Shown: positions 43,932 through 52,430, numbered from the stretch's first letter. The stretch is DNA of 64,000 nt from Kytococcus aerolatus (GCF_900187395.1 NZ_FYEZ01000001.1:1413567-1477566); one strand, 5' to 3'. Notes: generated by a model not told the origin, from the sequence alone. Program-made: numbers and translations.

Positions 43932-44711
43932 ATGCCCCGTCACCTGGCCCACCGTCTCTCCCGGCTGGCCGTGCTGGCGCTCGCCGCGCCCCTGGCCCTG
44001 TCCGCCTGCGGGGATGGCGACGCGGACGGCGGGGGGCAGGCCTCGTCCGGGGAGTCCGCTCAGGGCGACTCCCCCGCACCGGAGGGTGAGGGGCCCGAGA
44101 AGACCGACGGTGGGTCGGGTGAGGGGAGTGGTGGCGTTGAGTCCGTGGTGGCGGGCGCCGCTGACGACGAGTGGGTGGAGCGGGCGAAGGCTGCGCGGGA
44201 CCAGACCCCCGAGGGGGGCCAGTTCTGCCTCGACCTGCCTCCGGAGGCGCTGGACCACGTCGCCCACATGGTGCCGGAGCCGCGTGACGCCACCGCGGCC
44301 TGGGTCGTGAACGCGTCTCAGGTCAGCTGCGAGTTCGAGGCCGAGCTCACCTCCGAGTGGACGGCGGAGGTGACGATCTCGCACGCCTGGGACGGCGAGC
44401 ACGAGTTCACGGAGTGCCAGGCCGAGCAGCGCGCCGAGGACATGGAGCCCTTCGGTGACCAGGGTGTGGTGGTCGAGACCCCGGATCTCGGCGACAGCTT
44501 CGAGTCCGCGGACGCCTACCTCTGTGACGAGGAGGGGAAGGCCGAGCTCGGTGTGGAGGTCCTCCTTCACGACCCGGAGGACATGCCCGAGGGGGGCCGT
44601 GAGGCCGGGCCCCTCGCAGGGTCGCTCGCCGATGCGCTGGCCGGCTCCTGGTCGGAGTGGGGGCCGGAGTGGGAGGCCTTCTGGGAGAAGCAGCAGGCCG
44701 CCGAGGGCTGA
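43932..44711 (+). CDS. Predicted lipoprotein of unknown function
   Basis: A 259-residue protein with a lipoprotein signal (MPRHLAHRLSRLAVLALAAP, lipobox LSAC, acyl-Cys about 26). A 45-residue Gly/Ser/Glu-rich linker follows, then an acidic globular part of about 180 residues with four cysteines (GGQFCLDLP, VSCEFEAE, FTECQAEQ, YLCDEEG), possibly two disulfides. It contains many Trp and Glu near the C-terminus. No family recognised. A GGGGAGGAG ribosome-binding region precedes the ATG. Followed by the repeats at 44722. Confidence 0.75.
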   Translation: MPRHLAHRLSRLAVLALAAPLALSACGDGDADGGGQASSGESAQGDSPAPEGEGPEKTDGGSGEGSGGVESVVAGAADDEWVERAKAARDQTPEGGQFCLDLPPEALDHVAHMVPEPRDATAAWVVNASQVSCEFEAELTSEWTAEVTISHAWDGEHEFTECQAEQRAEDMEPFGDQGVVVETPDLGDSFESADAYLCDEEGKAELGVEVLLHDPEDMPEGGREAGPLAGSLADALAGSWSEWGPEWEAFWEKQQAAEG

Positions 44712-44721
44712 CGCGCCGTGG

Positions 44722-44790
44722 GCCCGGTGGTCCCTGCCCGGCGCCCGGTGGTCCCTGCCCGGCGCAGCGTGGGGCAGGGACCACCGGGGC
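44722..44790 (+). repeat. Tandem 21-bp direct repeat with a complementary arm
   Basis: Two exactly adjacent copies of a 21-bp unit beginning GCCCGGTGGTCCCTGCCCGG (44722-44742 and 44743-44763) are followed by its near-reverse complement GGGGCAGGGACCACCGGGGC (44771-44790). Either copy can pair with the third segment, giving mutually exclusive hairpins. It is located directly after the lipoprotein stop. Confidence 0.8.
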
Positions 44791-44793
44791 GAC

Positions 44794-44837
44794 GCAAGGG
44801 GCCCCGGTCAGCGTCTCCGCCGGCCGGGGCCCCTTGC
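44794..44837. terminator. Terminator between lipoprotein gene and tRNA-Arg
   Basis: A perfect 14-bp stem (GCAAGGGGCCCCGG / CCGGGGCCCCTTGC) with a 16-base loop; acts for the plus-strand lipoprotein gene and, read leftward, for tRNA-Arg. Confidence 0.78.
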
Positions 44838-44855
44838 CTCTGTCTCAACACAGAG

Positions 44856-44928
44856 CGCGCCCGTAGGGATTCGAACCCCAAACCTTCTGATCCGTAGTCA
44901 GATGCTCTATCCGTTGAGCTACGGGCGC
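44856..44928 (-). tRNA. tRNA-Arg (anticodon ACG)
   Basis: On the minus strand: acceptor GCGCCCG/CGGGCGC, D-arm with GCTCAACGGATAGAGC, anticodon loop CTACGGA in CTGA-...-TCAG giving ACG (wobble A to inosine), T-arm GGGGTTCGAATCCC. 73 nucleotides. Matches the TadA gene at 49798, whose product edits this A34. Confidence 0.95.
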
Positions 44929-45049
44929 CCATCCACGGCTTGCCGTGAACGAGGGGCAACTATAGACCCATTCCGGGGGCAGGTCCAAATCCCAGGGGTC
45001 GGCGGGTGGAAGTCGTGCGGGTGCTGGCGGTTTCGGGGGCGTGCACAGG

Positions 45050-45523
45050 TCAACTGCGGAACAGATCGATCGCCCAGACGAAGGCCCCGAGGATCCCCGC
45101 GAAGCGCAGGGTTCGGCCCACCGTCATGGAGACCAGGCAGGCCAGCGGGGACATCCGCAGCTGGCCGGCCACCACGATGAAGACGGCCAGCGGTGGCAGC
45201 CCGACGACGCTCGAGGCGAGCATCGTGGCCTGGCCCCAGCCGGGATGGCGCTCCGTCCAGTCCACGAGGGACTCGTAGCGCGTGGCGACCGCGGGCTTCT
45301 CCATCTGGCGGCGCATCCACGGCCAGCCCAGGCTCCACCGACCCAGCGCGTACCAGGGGAGCTTGCCCAGCCCGTGCCCGAGGGCGGCGGCGAAGGCGAC
45401 CGGCCAGATGCCGATCTGGTCCACCAGGGCACCGACCCCGCCCAGCCAGGCCTCGATCGGCACCCCGGGGACGAGGGCGGAGAGGGCGCCGAAGCCCAGG
45501 GTTCCCAGCAGCAGCCACCACAC
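45050..45523 (-). CDS. DedA/VTT-type small membrane protein
   Basis: A 157-residue membrane protein with about four helices. The start WWLLLGTLGFGALSALVPGVPIEAWLGG, the segment GHGLGKLPWYALGRW (like the G-x-x-x-G K-x-x-Y motif of VTT/DedA proteins) and VVGLPPLAVFIVVAGQLRM support membership of the SNARE-associated/DedA superfamily. These proteins are lipid scramblases or flippases for polyprenyl phosphate or phosphatidylethanolamine in other bacteria. The length is at the lower end of the family. GTG start. Confidence 0.7.
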   Translation of the reverse strand: MWWLLLGTLGFGALSALVPGVPIEAWLGGVGALVDQIGIWPVAFAAALGHGLGKLPWYALGRWSLGWPWMRRQMEKPAVATRYESLVDWTERHPGWGQATMLASSVVGLPPLAVFIVVAGQLRMSPLACLVSMTVGRTLRFAGILGAFVWAIDLFRS

Positions 45524-45587
45524 GGCGGCAGTCTGTCAGGTCGCTCACGGCCCGGGTGACGGTTCGGGCTCCGGGTCCGTGGGTGGC

Positions 45588-45593
45588 TAGGGT
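45588..45593 (+). promoter_or_regulatory. -10 box (TAGGGT) of a leaderless promoter for the O-antigen-ligase-like gene
   Basis: TAGGGT lies 8 bases before the GTG at 45602; no ribosome-binding site. Confidence 0.5.
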
Positions 45594-45601
45594 CCACGAC
45601 C

Positions 45602-47584
45602 GTGGACACCCTCGACCCTGCCCCCGCGCGTCGCAGCGCCGCCCCGCCCCGCGCCGGCCGCGACGCCTCCTCGGAGCGCAGCGGGCTCGGGGCCCTGGCG
45701 GCCGTCGCCGGAGTGGTGCTCCTCCTCGGCGTGCTGCCGCTCGTCTCCACCCCGGAGACCCTCGACGTCCGGGAACCCGTGCGGCGGGTGGTCATCGCCC
45801 TGGCCCTGGCCGCCGGGGTGGTCACCTGGTGGGCGGACCGGGAGGACCCGCACCTCCCCCGGGCCGTCTGGTGGGCGATGGGGGTGGTGGCCCTGACCGT
45901 GGTGGCGGCCACCGCCGCCTCGGACGCCACCTGGCTCTCCGTCGTGGGCCGCTTCCCCCGAGACGAGGGGCTGCTCATGATCCTCGCCTACCTGGCCATG
46001 CTGCCGGCGGGGGCGCTGCTGCTGCGCCGGCCGATGGTGCGCCGGGTGGCGGTTTGGTCCGCGACCCTCTCCGGCTGGGTGCTGGTGTCGATGGGCCTGC
46101 GCGACGCGCTGGGCGGTGCGTACCGGGTGGTGACCGCCCTGGGCAACGCCTCGACGGTGGGCATCTGGGGGCTCATGCTCGCCACCTGGCTGGGGTGGAT
46201 CGCCTGGCGGGAGCGCTCCTGGGTGGCCCTGGCCGGTGCGGTGGCCGGAGGTCTCCTCGTGATCCTCGGGGCCTCCCGGGGTGCCATGTTGGGGCTCTTC
46301 TGCGCCGGCGCGCTGGCCCTGGTGGTCGTGGCCCGGACCGAGGGGGTGCGCCGGGCGCGCGTCCCGGCGGCGGTGGTGCTCGGCAGCGCCGTCCTGGTCC
46401 TCCTGCTGCCGATCACCCGCGACCGCATCTTCATGGAGCAGGAGGGTGCCGGGACGAACATCACGGTGCGCCTCATGATGTGGCGCCACACCGCGCGGAT
46501 GATCGCCGAGAGCCCGCTCCTGGGCGTCGGGCCGTCCCGGTGGGTGGCCGAGTCCGCGGGCGGGTACGGGCCGGAGTGGGAGGCCGTGGCCGCCCCCGGC
46601 GTCCGTCTCGACGGCGTGCACAACGTCGTGCTGCAGACGGCGGTGGCGATCGGCCTGGTCGGTCTGGCGGCGGTGACCCTGCTGGCGGCCGTCGTGGCCC
46701 ACGTCCTCCTGCGCACCGCCCTGCGGCCGGTCGGGGATCACCGGGAGGGGCGGGCCCGCCTGGGTCCCCAGTCGTCGTGGTCCCCGGCGGCGCTCTGCGT
46801 GGGGGTGGGCATGGCCGCGGCGCTCATGTTCGCCTACACCGAGCCGGTGTTCGTCGTCCCCGGCGCGTTCATCGTGGGTGGGGGGCTCTCCGCGGCCCAC
46901 GCGGCCTCCGCCGGCGGGACCACGCCCCGCGACGCCGCCGTGCCCTGGCGCTCCCGCCGGTGGCGGCCGCTCGCGCACCTCGTGGTGACCGGCGTGGTGG
47001 CCGTGATGGTGGTCGGCACGCTGCTGGACTGGGCGGCCTACCGGCAGGCTCGCCTCGCGGTGGCCAGCCAGAGCCCGGTGGTCGGTGCCCAGCACGCGCA
47101 GCGGGCGGCCGATCTCGCGCCCTGGGATCCCAACGTGGGCGCTCGCACGGGGACCGCGCTGACCGACCTGGCGGCCGGGCGCACCCCGTGGAATCCCTCC
47201 TACGGCCCGGCCCCGGTGCCCCAGGCCACCCTGCTCTCCGCCAGCTGTCCGCGGCTGGGGGGTGACCAGGACTGCCTGGCGTCACAGGCGATCGCGCTGT
47301 CGCAGGCCGGGCGTCCGGTCGAGGCAGTGCGCCTCGCGAACCGTGCGGTGGACCTCGGGCCGGAGAGTCACCGGGCCCGGGTGGCCCAGCACCAGGTGCT
47401 CCTCGCGGCGGGGCGCCCGGATCTCGCCGTGGCGGCCGCCACGGAGCACGTGCAGCGCAACCCGCACGTCTTCACGGCCTGGCGAATGCTCGCGGCCTCC
47501 CAGCAGGCCAGCGGGGACCTGCCGGCGGCGCAGCAGAGCATGGTGCGCGCCGACGAGGAGCTGGCGGCCTTCCGGGATCGCTGA
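45602..47584 (+). CDS. O-antigen ligase-like (Wzy_C) membrane protein with C-terminal TPR-like domain
   Basis: A 660-residue protein with about eleven membrane helices. The large outer loop between late helices contains the Wzy/WaaL signature region (RLMMWRHTARMIAESPLLGVGPSRW and HNVVLQTAVAIGLVGL), where the conserved Arg and His are expected. The last 150 residues are helical and repeat-like (GAQHAQRAADLAPWDPNVG, AVRLANRAVDLGPESHRARVAQHQVLLAAGRPDLAVAAATEHVQRNPHVFTAWRML: landmarks), resembling TPR units. Such proteins polymerise or ligate surface polysaccharides. No glycosyltransferase genes are adjacent, so the substrate is unknown. Confidence 0.82.
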   Translation: MDTLDPAPARRSAAPPRAGRDASSERSGLGALAAVAGVVLLLGVLPLVSTPETLDVREPVRRVVIALALAAGVVTWWADREDPHLPRAVWWAMGVVALTVVAATAASDATWLSVVGRFPRDEGLLMILAYLAMLPAGALLLRRPMVRRVAVWSATLSGWVLVSMGLRDALGGAYRVVTALGNASTVGIWGLMLATWLGWIAWRERSWVALAGAVAGGLLVILGASRGAMLGLFCAGALALVVVARTEGVRRARVPAAVVLGSAVLVLLLPITRDRIFMEQEGAGTNITVRLMMWRHTARMIAESPLLGVGPSRWVAESAGGYGPEWEAVAAPGVRLDGVHNVVLQTAVAIGLVGLAAVTLLAAVVAHVLLRTALRPVGDHREGRARLGPQSSWSPAALCVGVGMAAALMFAYTEPVFVVPGAFIVGGGLSAAHAASAGGTTPRDAAVPWRSRRWRPLAHLVVTGVVAVMVVGTLLDWAAYRQARLAVASQSPVVGAQHAQRAADLAPWDPNVGARTGTALTDLAAGRTPWNPSYGPAPVPQATLLSASCPRLGGDQDCLASQAIALSQAGRPVEAVRLANRAVDLGPESHRARVAQHQVLLAAGRPDLAVAAATEHVQRNPHVFTAWRMLAASQQASGDLPAAQQSMVRADEELAAFRDR

Positions 47585-47613
47585 GGTCGGGCTCCGTCAC
47601 CCGCGTCGGGTGC

Positions 47614-48192
47614 TCAGACCTCTTCGGCCTTCTGCGTGGCCGGGTCCCACTTCGTGACGCGGCGGGCCTCCCAGCCCCGGTCGCGGACGGCGTCCCGGGC
47701 GCGGCGCTTGTCCTCCGGGGAGAGGCGCTCCACGTAGAGGTGACCGTCGAGGTGGTCGGTCTCGTGCTGCAGGCACCGGCCGAGCAGGCCGGTTCCCTCC
47801 ACGACGACCTCGTGGCCCTCCAGGTCGGTGCCGGTGACGCGGGCCCAGTCGGAGCGGGCGGTCGGGAAGGCCTCCCCGGGGACGGAGAGACAGCCCTCGC
47901 CGTCCTCCTCGGGGTCGGCGGACAGCGGGGAGACGTGCTCCTTCTCCAGGACCGGGTTGATGACGACGCCGCGGGCGTCGGGGCCGGCCTCGGGGTCGTG
48001 GGTGCAGTCGTAGACGAAGATCCGCAGGCGCACGCCCACCTGGTTGGCGGCCAGGCCCACGCCCTCGGCGGCCTCCATGGTCTCGAACATGTCGGCCACG
48101 AGGGTGCGCACCTCGTCGTTCACCTCCCGTACCTTCCTGGTGGGCTGGTGCAGCGCCTTGTGTCCGATGACGGTGATGGGGCGGACGGCCAT
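47614..48192 (-). CDS. def: Peptide deformylase
   Basis: A 192-residue metalloenzyme removing the formyl group from nascent proteins. The three family motifs are present: EGVGLAANQVGV (motif 1, about 42), EGCLSVPG (motif 2 with the metal Cys, about 101) and QHETDHLDG (motif 3 with HExxH, about 143). Length is normal. It starts at an ATG preceded by GGGAGACCC. Its end is convergent with the O-antigen-ligase-like gene. Confidence 0.95.
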   Translation of the reverse strand: MAVRPITVIGHKALHQPTRKVREVNDEVRTLVADMFETMEAAEGVGLAANQVGVRLRIFVYDCTHDPEAGPDARGVVINPVLEKEHVSPLSADPEEDGEGCLSVPGEAFPTARSDWARVTGTDLEGHEVVVEGTGLLGRCLQHETDHLDGHLYVERLSPEDKRRARDAVRDRGWEARRVTKWDPATQKAEEV

Positions 48193-48270
48193 GGGTCTCC
48201 CTCGGGGTGCGGGTCGGCGGGCTCCGCGTGCGGCGCGCCGGTCGGCACGGGGCGGAGGACTGCCGGGATT

Positions 48271-49125
48271 CTAGTCGTCGGAGCGGCGGCGGCGACGGGC
48301 CCGCTGGCGGCGCTGCTGCTCGGCCCGCTCCTCCTCCCGCCGCACCCGTTCGGCCTCGGCGTCCCGCTGGCGGCGGTCGAGCTCGGCCTGCTCGCGGGCG
48401 GTGAGCTCGGTGTCGTCGAAGGCGCGCCAGCTGCCGTCCTCGTGGGGCCCGTCCTGCGGGGCAGGGTGGCCCCACCCCTCCTCGTCGGGGTCGGCGATGC
48501 CGAAGGGGTCCCGCGGGTCGGTGGGGTCGAGCTCCTCGTCCTCCTCCGGCCACTCGATCTCGTCGCCGTCGAAGCGTGGGCCCTCGTCCTCGCGGTCGGG
48601 GGTCTGCGGGTCGCCGTCACCCATGTCCCGGAAGATCTCCGAGACCATCCGCCGGTAGTTCTCGTCCGGGTTCGGGATGTGGTCGACCTGGCTGAGGGCC
48701 TGGTTCTGCCCGGCGGACTCCATCGTGAAGGTGCCGTAGCCGAGCAGGCGCCCCCACACGCTGCGGCCGTAGTTGAGGTCGGTCACCTTGCCCAGCGGCA
48801 TCATCGCGACGCGGCGGATGATCACGCCGTAGTTGAGCAGGACGCGCCGGTCGGTGCTGATGAACCAGGTCCGCCGCCACTCCCAGAGGTGGAAGAGGGT
48901 GCGGGCCAGCACGGCGAACCACACCCACCACAGGGCATCGGCCACCACGACGAGGTGACCGGGCACCACGGCCCCGACCCAGAGCACCAGGGCCAGGGAG
49001 ACGATCGCGGTGAGCACCGGCTCGGCGACGACCACCCAGTGGTGGCGGACCGCGATGACCACGCGCTCACCGGGGACGAGATAGCGCCCGATGAGGTCGA
49101 GGTCGACCTCCGGCTCAGCAGCCAT
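48271..49125 (-). CDS. PH-domain (bPH2/DUF304) membrane protein
   Basis: A 284-residue protein. After a short N-terminus, two or three helices (VLTAIVSLALVLWVGAVVPG and VADALWWVWFAVLARTLFHLWEW) are followed by a bacterial PH domain of the DUF304 type: WFISTDRRVLLNYGVIIRRVAMMPLGKVTDLNYGRSVWGRLLGYGTFTMESAGQ (landmarks at about 88-142). The remaining 120 residues are very acidic and then strongly basic (EEERAEQQRRQRARRRRR), and are disordered. The function is unknown. It starts 18 bases after upp in the same direction. Confidence 0.82.
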   Translation of the reverse strand: MAAEPEVDLDLIGRYLVPGERVVIAVRHHWVVVAEPVLTAIVSLALVLWVGAVVPGHLVVVADALWWVWFAVLARTLFHLWEWRRTWFISTDRRVLLNYGVIIRRVAMMPLGKVTDLNYGRSVWGRLLGYGTFTMESAGQNQALSQVDHIPNPDENYRRMVSEIFRDMGDGDPQTPDREDEGPRFDGDEIEWPEEDEELDPTDPRDPFGIADPDEEGWGHPAPQDGPHEDGSWRAFDDTELTAREQAELDRRQRDAEAERVRREEERAEQQRRQRARRRRRSDD

Positions 49126-49142
49126 CGAGGACGCCCGCCCGC

Positions 49143-49781
49143 TCAGGCCAGGCCGTAGAGTCGGTCCCCTGCGTCGCCGAGGCCGGGGACGATGAAGCCG
49201 TGCTCGTCGAGGTGCTCGTCGATCGCGCCGGTCACGAGGGTGATCGGGATGTCCAGGTGGCCCAGCTCGCGCTCCAGGTGCTCGATGCCCTCCGGGGCGG
49301 CGATGAGGACGATCGCGGTGATGTCGTCGGCGCCCAGGTCCACGAGATAGCGGATGGCGTCCACCAGGGTCCCCCCGGTGGCCAGCATCGGGTCGACGAT
49401 GTAGCACTGGCGGCGGTCGAGATCGTCCGGCAGGCGGTTGGCGTAGGTGTGGGCCTCGAGGGTCTCCTCGTTGCGGACCATCCCGAGGAAGCCGACCTCG
49501 ACGGTGGGCATGAGGCGCACCATCCCCTCCAGCATGCCCAGACCGGCACGGAGGATCGGCACCACGAGGGGCTTCGGGGTGGTCAGGGCGGTGCCGGTGG
49601 TGGTGGCCACGGGGGTGCGCACCTCGCACTGCTCGGTGCGGATTTCACGGGTGGCCTCGTAGGCGAGCAGGGTGACCAGCTCGTCGGCCAGGCGGCGGAA
49701 GGTGGGGGAGTCGGTGGACTCGTCGCGCAGCCGGGTGAGCTTGTGGGCGATGAGCGGGTGGTCGGCGACGTGGACGCGCAT
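49143..49781 (-). CDS. upp: Uracil phosphoribosyltransferase
   Basis: A 212-residue salvage enzyme joining uracil and PRPP to UMP. Motifs: start [20 protein letters not shown], the [13 protein letters not shown] block and the PRPP loop [16 protein letters not shown], with the uracil-binding C-terminus [17 protein letters not shown]. Normal length. On the minus strand a TAAGTT box (49788-49793) lies 6 bases before the ATG, so the transcript is probably leaderless. It is divergent from tadA with start codons only 16 bases apart. Confidence 0.95.
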   Translation of the reverse strand: MRVHVADHPLIAHKLTRLRDESTDSPTFRRLADELVTLLAYEATREIRTEQCEVRTPVATTTGTALTTPKPLVVPILRAGLGMLEGMVRLMPTVEVGFLGMVRNEETLEAHTYANRLPDDLDRRQCYIVDPMLATGGTLVDAIRYLVDLGADDITAIVLIAAPEGIEHLERELGHLDIPITLVTGAIDEHLDEHGFIVPGLGDAGDRLYGLA

Positions 49782-49787
49782 GGGGGA

Positions 49788-49793
49788 AACTTA
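49788..49793 (-). promoter_or_regulatory. -10 box (TAAGTT) of a leaderless promoter for upp
   Basis: TAAGTT lies 6 bases before the upp ATG on the minus strand, inside the 16-base gap to the divergent tadA start. Confidence 0.5.
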
Positions 49794-49797
49794 CCGA

Positions 49798-50277
49798 ATG
49801 GCGCCCACCCTGAACCCGGACCGGCACGAGGAGGAGGCCTGGGTCGGTCTGGCCCTGGCCGCGGGGGAGCGTGCCCTGGCGGCGGGGGACGTGCCGGTGG
49901 GGGCGGTGGTCGTCGGTCCGGACGGGCAGCTCCTGGGGCGGGGGTGGAACCGGCGGGAGGAGCTCGGTGACCCGCTGGCGCACGCCGAGGTGGTGGCGAT
50001 GCGGGAGGCGGCCGCGGTGCGGGGTGGCTGGCGCCTGGAGGACTGCGCGCTGGCGGTGACGCTGGAGCCCTGCCTGATGTGTGCCGGTGCGATCGGCCAG
50101 GCACGGATCCCGCTCGTGGTCTTCGGGGCGTGGGACGACAAGGCCGGAGCCTGCGGGTCGGTGTGGGACGTTCTGCGGGACCCGGCGGCGCTCCACCGGG
50201 CCGAGATCCGGGCAGGTGTCCGGGAGGAGGACTGCAGGCGAACGCTGGGTGAGTTTTTCGTGAAGCGTCGGGTCTAG
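49798..50277 (+). CDS. tadA: tRNA-specific adenosine deaminase
   Basis: A 159-residue zinc deaminase converting A34 to inosine in tRNA-Arg(ACG). The cytidine/deoxycytidylate deaminase motifs are HAEVVAM (Zn His and proton-shuttle Glu, about 62) and PCLMCAGAI (two Zn Cys, about 93). DVPVGAVVV and the FGAWDDKAGACGSV loop are typical. The ATG at 49798 overlaps the divergent upp promoter region. Its substrate tRNA-Arg(ACG) is at 44856. Confidence 0.93.
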   Translation: MAPTLNPDRHEEEAWVGLALAAGERALAAGDVPVGAVVVGPDGQLLGRGWNRREELGDPLAHAEVVAMREAAAVRGGWRLEDCALAVTLEPCLMCAGAIGQARIPLVVFGAWDDKAGACGSVWDVLRDPAALHRAEIRAGVREEDCRRTLGEFFVKRRV

Positions 50278-50290
50278 TACGCTTCCGCGC

Positions 50291-50380
50291 GGTGACGTGT
50301 CCGAGCGGCCGAAGGAGCTCGCCTCGAAAGCGAGTAATGGTCAACGCCATTCGTGGGTTCAAATCCCACCGTCACCGCCA
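50291..50380 (+). tRNA. tRNA-Ser (anticodon CGA), CCA encoded
   Basis: Acceptor GGTGACG/CGTCACC, anticodon stem-loop CTCGC-CTCGAAA-GCGAG giving CGA, variable arm AATGGTCAACGCCATT, T-arm GTGGGTTCAAATCCCAC, discriminator G and encoded CCA. Decodes UCG. Confidence 0.95.
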
Positions 50381-50447
50381 GTCAGCACCAGGGCGGCCCC
50401 GTCAGGGGCCGCCCTCGTCGCGTGCGGGGGGTGTCCCCGTCGGGTGC

Positions 50448-50903
50448 TCAGTCCTCGAAGGAGGCCTTGATCGCCAGCAGGTCCTCCCGGCACTGCCGGG
50501 CGATGATGCCCGACATTGGCCGCATGAGCAGGCTGGCCGCCCGGGCGCCGGGGGTGATGGCGTGGGCCTCGAAGTCCTGGGTCACGCGCGTGGCCTCGCC
50601 GCGAGCGGTGGCCACCGGGGCCACCTGGAAGCCGGACAGGTAGACCATGCCGCCGTGGTGGGCCACGACCTCGTAGTGGTCGTCCTCGCGCAGGGAGACG
50701 ACCTCCATCTCCTCGCTGGCGTCCTGGCCCCACAGGCGGCGGGTCTCCCGCCAACGGGTGCCCACCTCCATCCGGGCCGGGCCCCGGAGCACCTCGATGC
50801 CGGTGATGCCCGGGACGTGCTCCGGGGCGCCGGCCAGGTCACGCAGGCGCTCGAAGACCTCGTGGACGGGGGCGTGGACGGTGACGGACTCGCTGAGCCT
50901 CAT
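50448..50903 (-). CDS. SRPBCC-family (START/polyketide cyclase-like) protein
   Basis: A 151-residue helix-grip fold protein with a hydrophobic ligand pocket. SVTVHAPVHEVFERLRDLAGAPEHVPGI is the family N-terminus and GFEVAPVATARGEATRVTQDFEA-like strands plus a C-terminal long helix (SLLMRPMSGIIARQCREDLLAIKASFE) follow. No catalytic motif; probably a lipid or small-molecule binding protein. The same strand holds two LytR_C genes upstream. Confidence 0.8.
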   Translation of the reverse strand: MRLSESVTVHAPVHEVFERLRDLAGAPEHVPGITGIEVLRGPARMEVGTRWRETRRLWGQDASEEMEVVSLREDDHYEVVAHHGGMVYLSGFQVAPVATARGEATRVTQDFEAHAITPGARAASLLMRPMSGIIARQCREDLLAIKASFED

Positions 50904-50948
50904 GGTCGCTCCGGATCGTGGAAGGGGTGGTCGTCACCGGTCAGCCTC

Positions 50949-51491
50949 TCAGGCCGTGCAGGCCTCGGTGGGCTCGCCGACCTTCTTCGGGGACTCCACG
51001 AGATTCGCCCGACTCGACAGGGCGAGCGTGGCGACCGACCCGTCCCGGGCGTCCTCCACCACGGTGGCCTTCGGGAACCAGACCTTCAGCGCGTCCCGGG
51101 TGTGGGCGCTGTCCGGGCCGGTGAGGATCTGTGTCACGCCGTCCTCCGGGGTCTCGGCCTCGGCGACCCCGAGCACCACGACCCCGCGGGCCCGCAGCTG
51201 CTCCGAGGCACGGTTGACGGCCGTCTCCCCGGCGCCCGCGTCGGCGAGGTAGATCCGGGGGGCGTCGAGCTCGTCGTAGCAGCCCGCCCCGGTGGTGGAC
51301 TCCTCCTCCGGCCAGAGGCCGAGGATCAGGGAGAGGCCGTAGAGGGCGGCCGCGGCGAGCAGGGCGACGAGGCCCCAGAAGGCGAGGTCCTCACCGCGGC
51401 GGCGGCGTCGCGGCGGCTCCCGGCGGGCGGCCGGGGGGCGAGCCCACGGGGTCTCCGGGTCGTAGGGGTCGGTGACGATCGCATCCTGCAC
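50949..51491 (-). CDS. LytR C-terminal (LytR_C)-domain membrane protein
   Basis: A 180-residue protein with a cytoplasmic Arg/Pro-rich N-terminus (about 1-35), one membrane helix (LAFWGLVALLAAAALYGLSLILG) and an outside LytR_C-type domain (about 75-160: PRIYLADAGAGETAVNRASEQLRARGVVVLGV). This domain is found at the C-terminus of some LCP wall ligases and as stand-alone proteins. It ends 26 bases from the next upstream gene, with which it forms an operon. Confidence 0.72.
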   Translation of the reverse strand: MQDAIVTDPYDPETPWARPPAARREPPRRRRRGEDLAFWGLVALLAAAALYGLSLILGLWPEEESTTGAGCYDELDAPRIYLADAGAGETAVNRASEQLRARGVVVLGVAEAETPEDGVTQILTGPDSAHTRDALKVWFPKATVVEDARDGSVATLALSSRANLVESPKKVGEPTEACTA

Positions 51492-51517
51492 GGCTCAGTC
51501 CTCCCGGCTCGTCCCGG

Positions 51518-52321
51518 TCATGCCTCGCACCCGATGCGCGGACCCTGCTTCGTCTCGGGCACCTTCTCGGGCTCGGTGAAGTCCTTGGTGGCCCAGGTGT
51601 ACTTCCCGCCGAGGACGAGGTCGACCGACAACCCTGTGCGGTCGTCGTTGACGAGCCGGGCGCCGGGGACCTGGGCCGCCACGGTGCGGGCCACGGGTTC
51701 GCTGCGCAGCCCGTGGCGGATGATCGCGGTGTCCTCCGGGTACCACTTGCGCTCCGGGTCGTTGCCGACCTTCCGCACGGTGAAGTCGCGCTTGCGCATC
51801 TGCCGGGCGGCCCGGTCGGCCAGCCCGGGCTCGGCGGTGGTGTTGTAGACGTTCATCCGCACCTGGTCGGCGGGGGCAGCCGGCTGCTGGGCGAGGGAGT
51901 CGAAGGCCTTGCCCAGGACGAGGTCCACCGAGGGGTCGCGGCGGGAGTCACGCTCCAGGCGGGCACCTTCCACCTGCAGGGCCACCGTGCGGGCGGCGCT
52001 GAGCCCCATCGGCCCGTAGCGGACGATCGCGTCGGCCTGCGGGGAGTCGGAGTGGTCGTTGCCCGTGGTGAGCACCGTGAACCCGCGCCCCTCGAGCTCG
52101 CGGGCGGCCTCGGCCGCGGCCCCGGCCCCGGCACCCTTGTTGAGGACGCGCACCTGGACGGTGGAGTGGTCCAGCTCCCGGAGCTCACCCCAGTCGGCGC
52201 AGTGGCCGGGGACGGGCGTCTGCGGGAAGCGCGCCTCGGGCTCGGGCTCCGAGCAGGCGGTCAGTGCGAGGCCGGCAGCGCACGCGAGGGCTGCCAGCTG
52301 GGCCGGGAGGCGATGGCGCAC
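51518..52321 (-). CDS. Lipoprotein with two LytR_C domains
   Basis: A 267-residue lipoprotein (MRHRLPAQLAALACAAGLAL, lipobox LTAC, acyl-Cys about 23). Two LytR_C-like repeats follow: residues about 52-145 (VQVRVLNKGAGAGAAAEAARELEGRGFTV and VDLVLGKAFDSL) and about 153-240 (VRMNVYNTTAEPGLADRAARQMRKRDFTV and VDLVLGGKYT). Each contains the pattern VxNxGxxxGxAxxAAxxLxxRGFTV of the family. An envelope role in wall-polymer attachment is inferred from the domain. It forms an operon with 50949-51491. Confidence 0.75.
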   Translation of the reverse strand: MRHRLPAQLAALACAAGLALTACSEPEPEARFPQTPVPGHCADWGELRELDHSTVQVRVLNKGAGAGAAAEAARELEGRGFTVLTTGNDHSDSPQADAIVRYGPMGLSAARTVALQVEGARLERDSRRDPSVDLVLGKAFDSLAQQPAAPADQVRMNVYNTTAEPGLADRAARQMRKRDFTVRKVGNDPERKWYPEDTAIIRHGLRSEPVARTVAAQVPGARLVNDDRTGLSVDLVLGGKYTWATKDFTEPEKVPETKQGPRIGCEA

Positions 52322-52387
52322 GTCATCCCTTCGAGTTCGGGCCCGGTGGTGCCGGGGCGTGGGCGGGTTCCGACTCTCTCACACGCA

Positions 52388-52425
52388 CGAACGCCGCCTC
52401 TCGGTTTCCCGGGAGGCGGCGTTCG
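52388..52425. terminator. Terminator between the LytR_C operon and tRNA-Ser(GGA)
   Basis: A perfect 13-bp stem (CGAACGCCGCCTC / GAGGCGGCGTTCG) with a 12-base loop lies 6 bases downstream of the 3' end of the minus-strand tRNA. Confidence 0.82.
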
Positions 52426-52430
52426 ATCGG

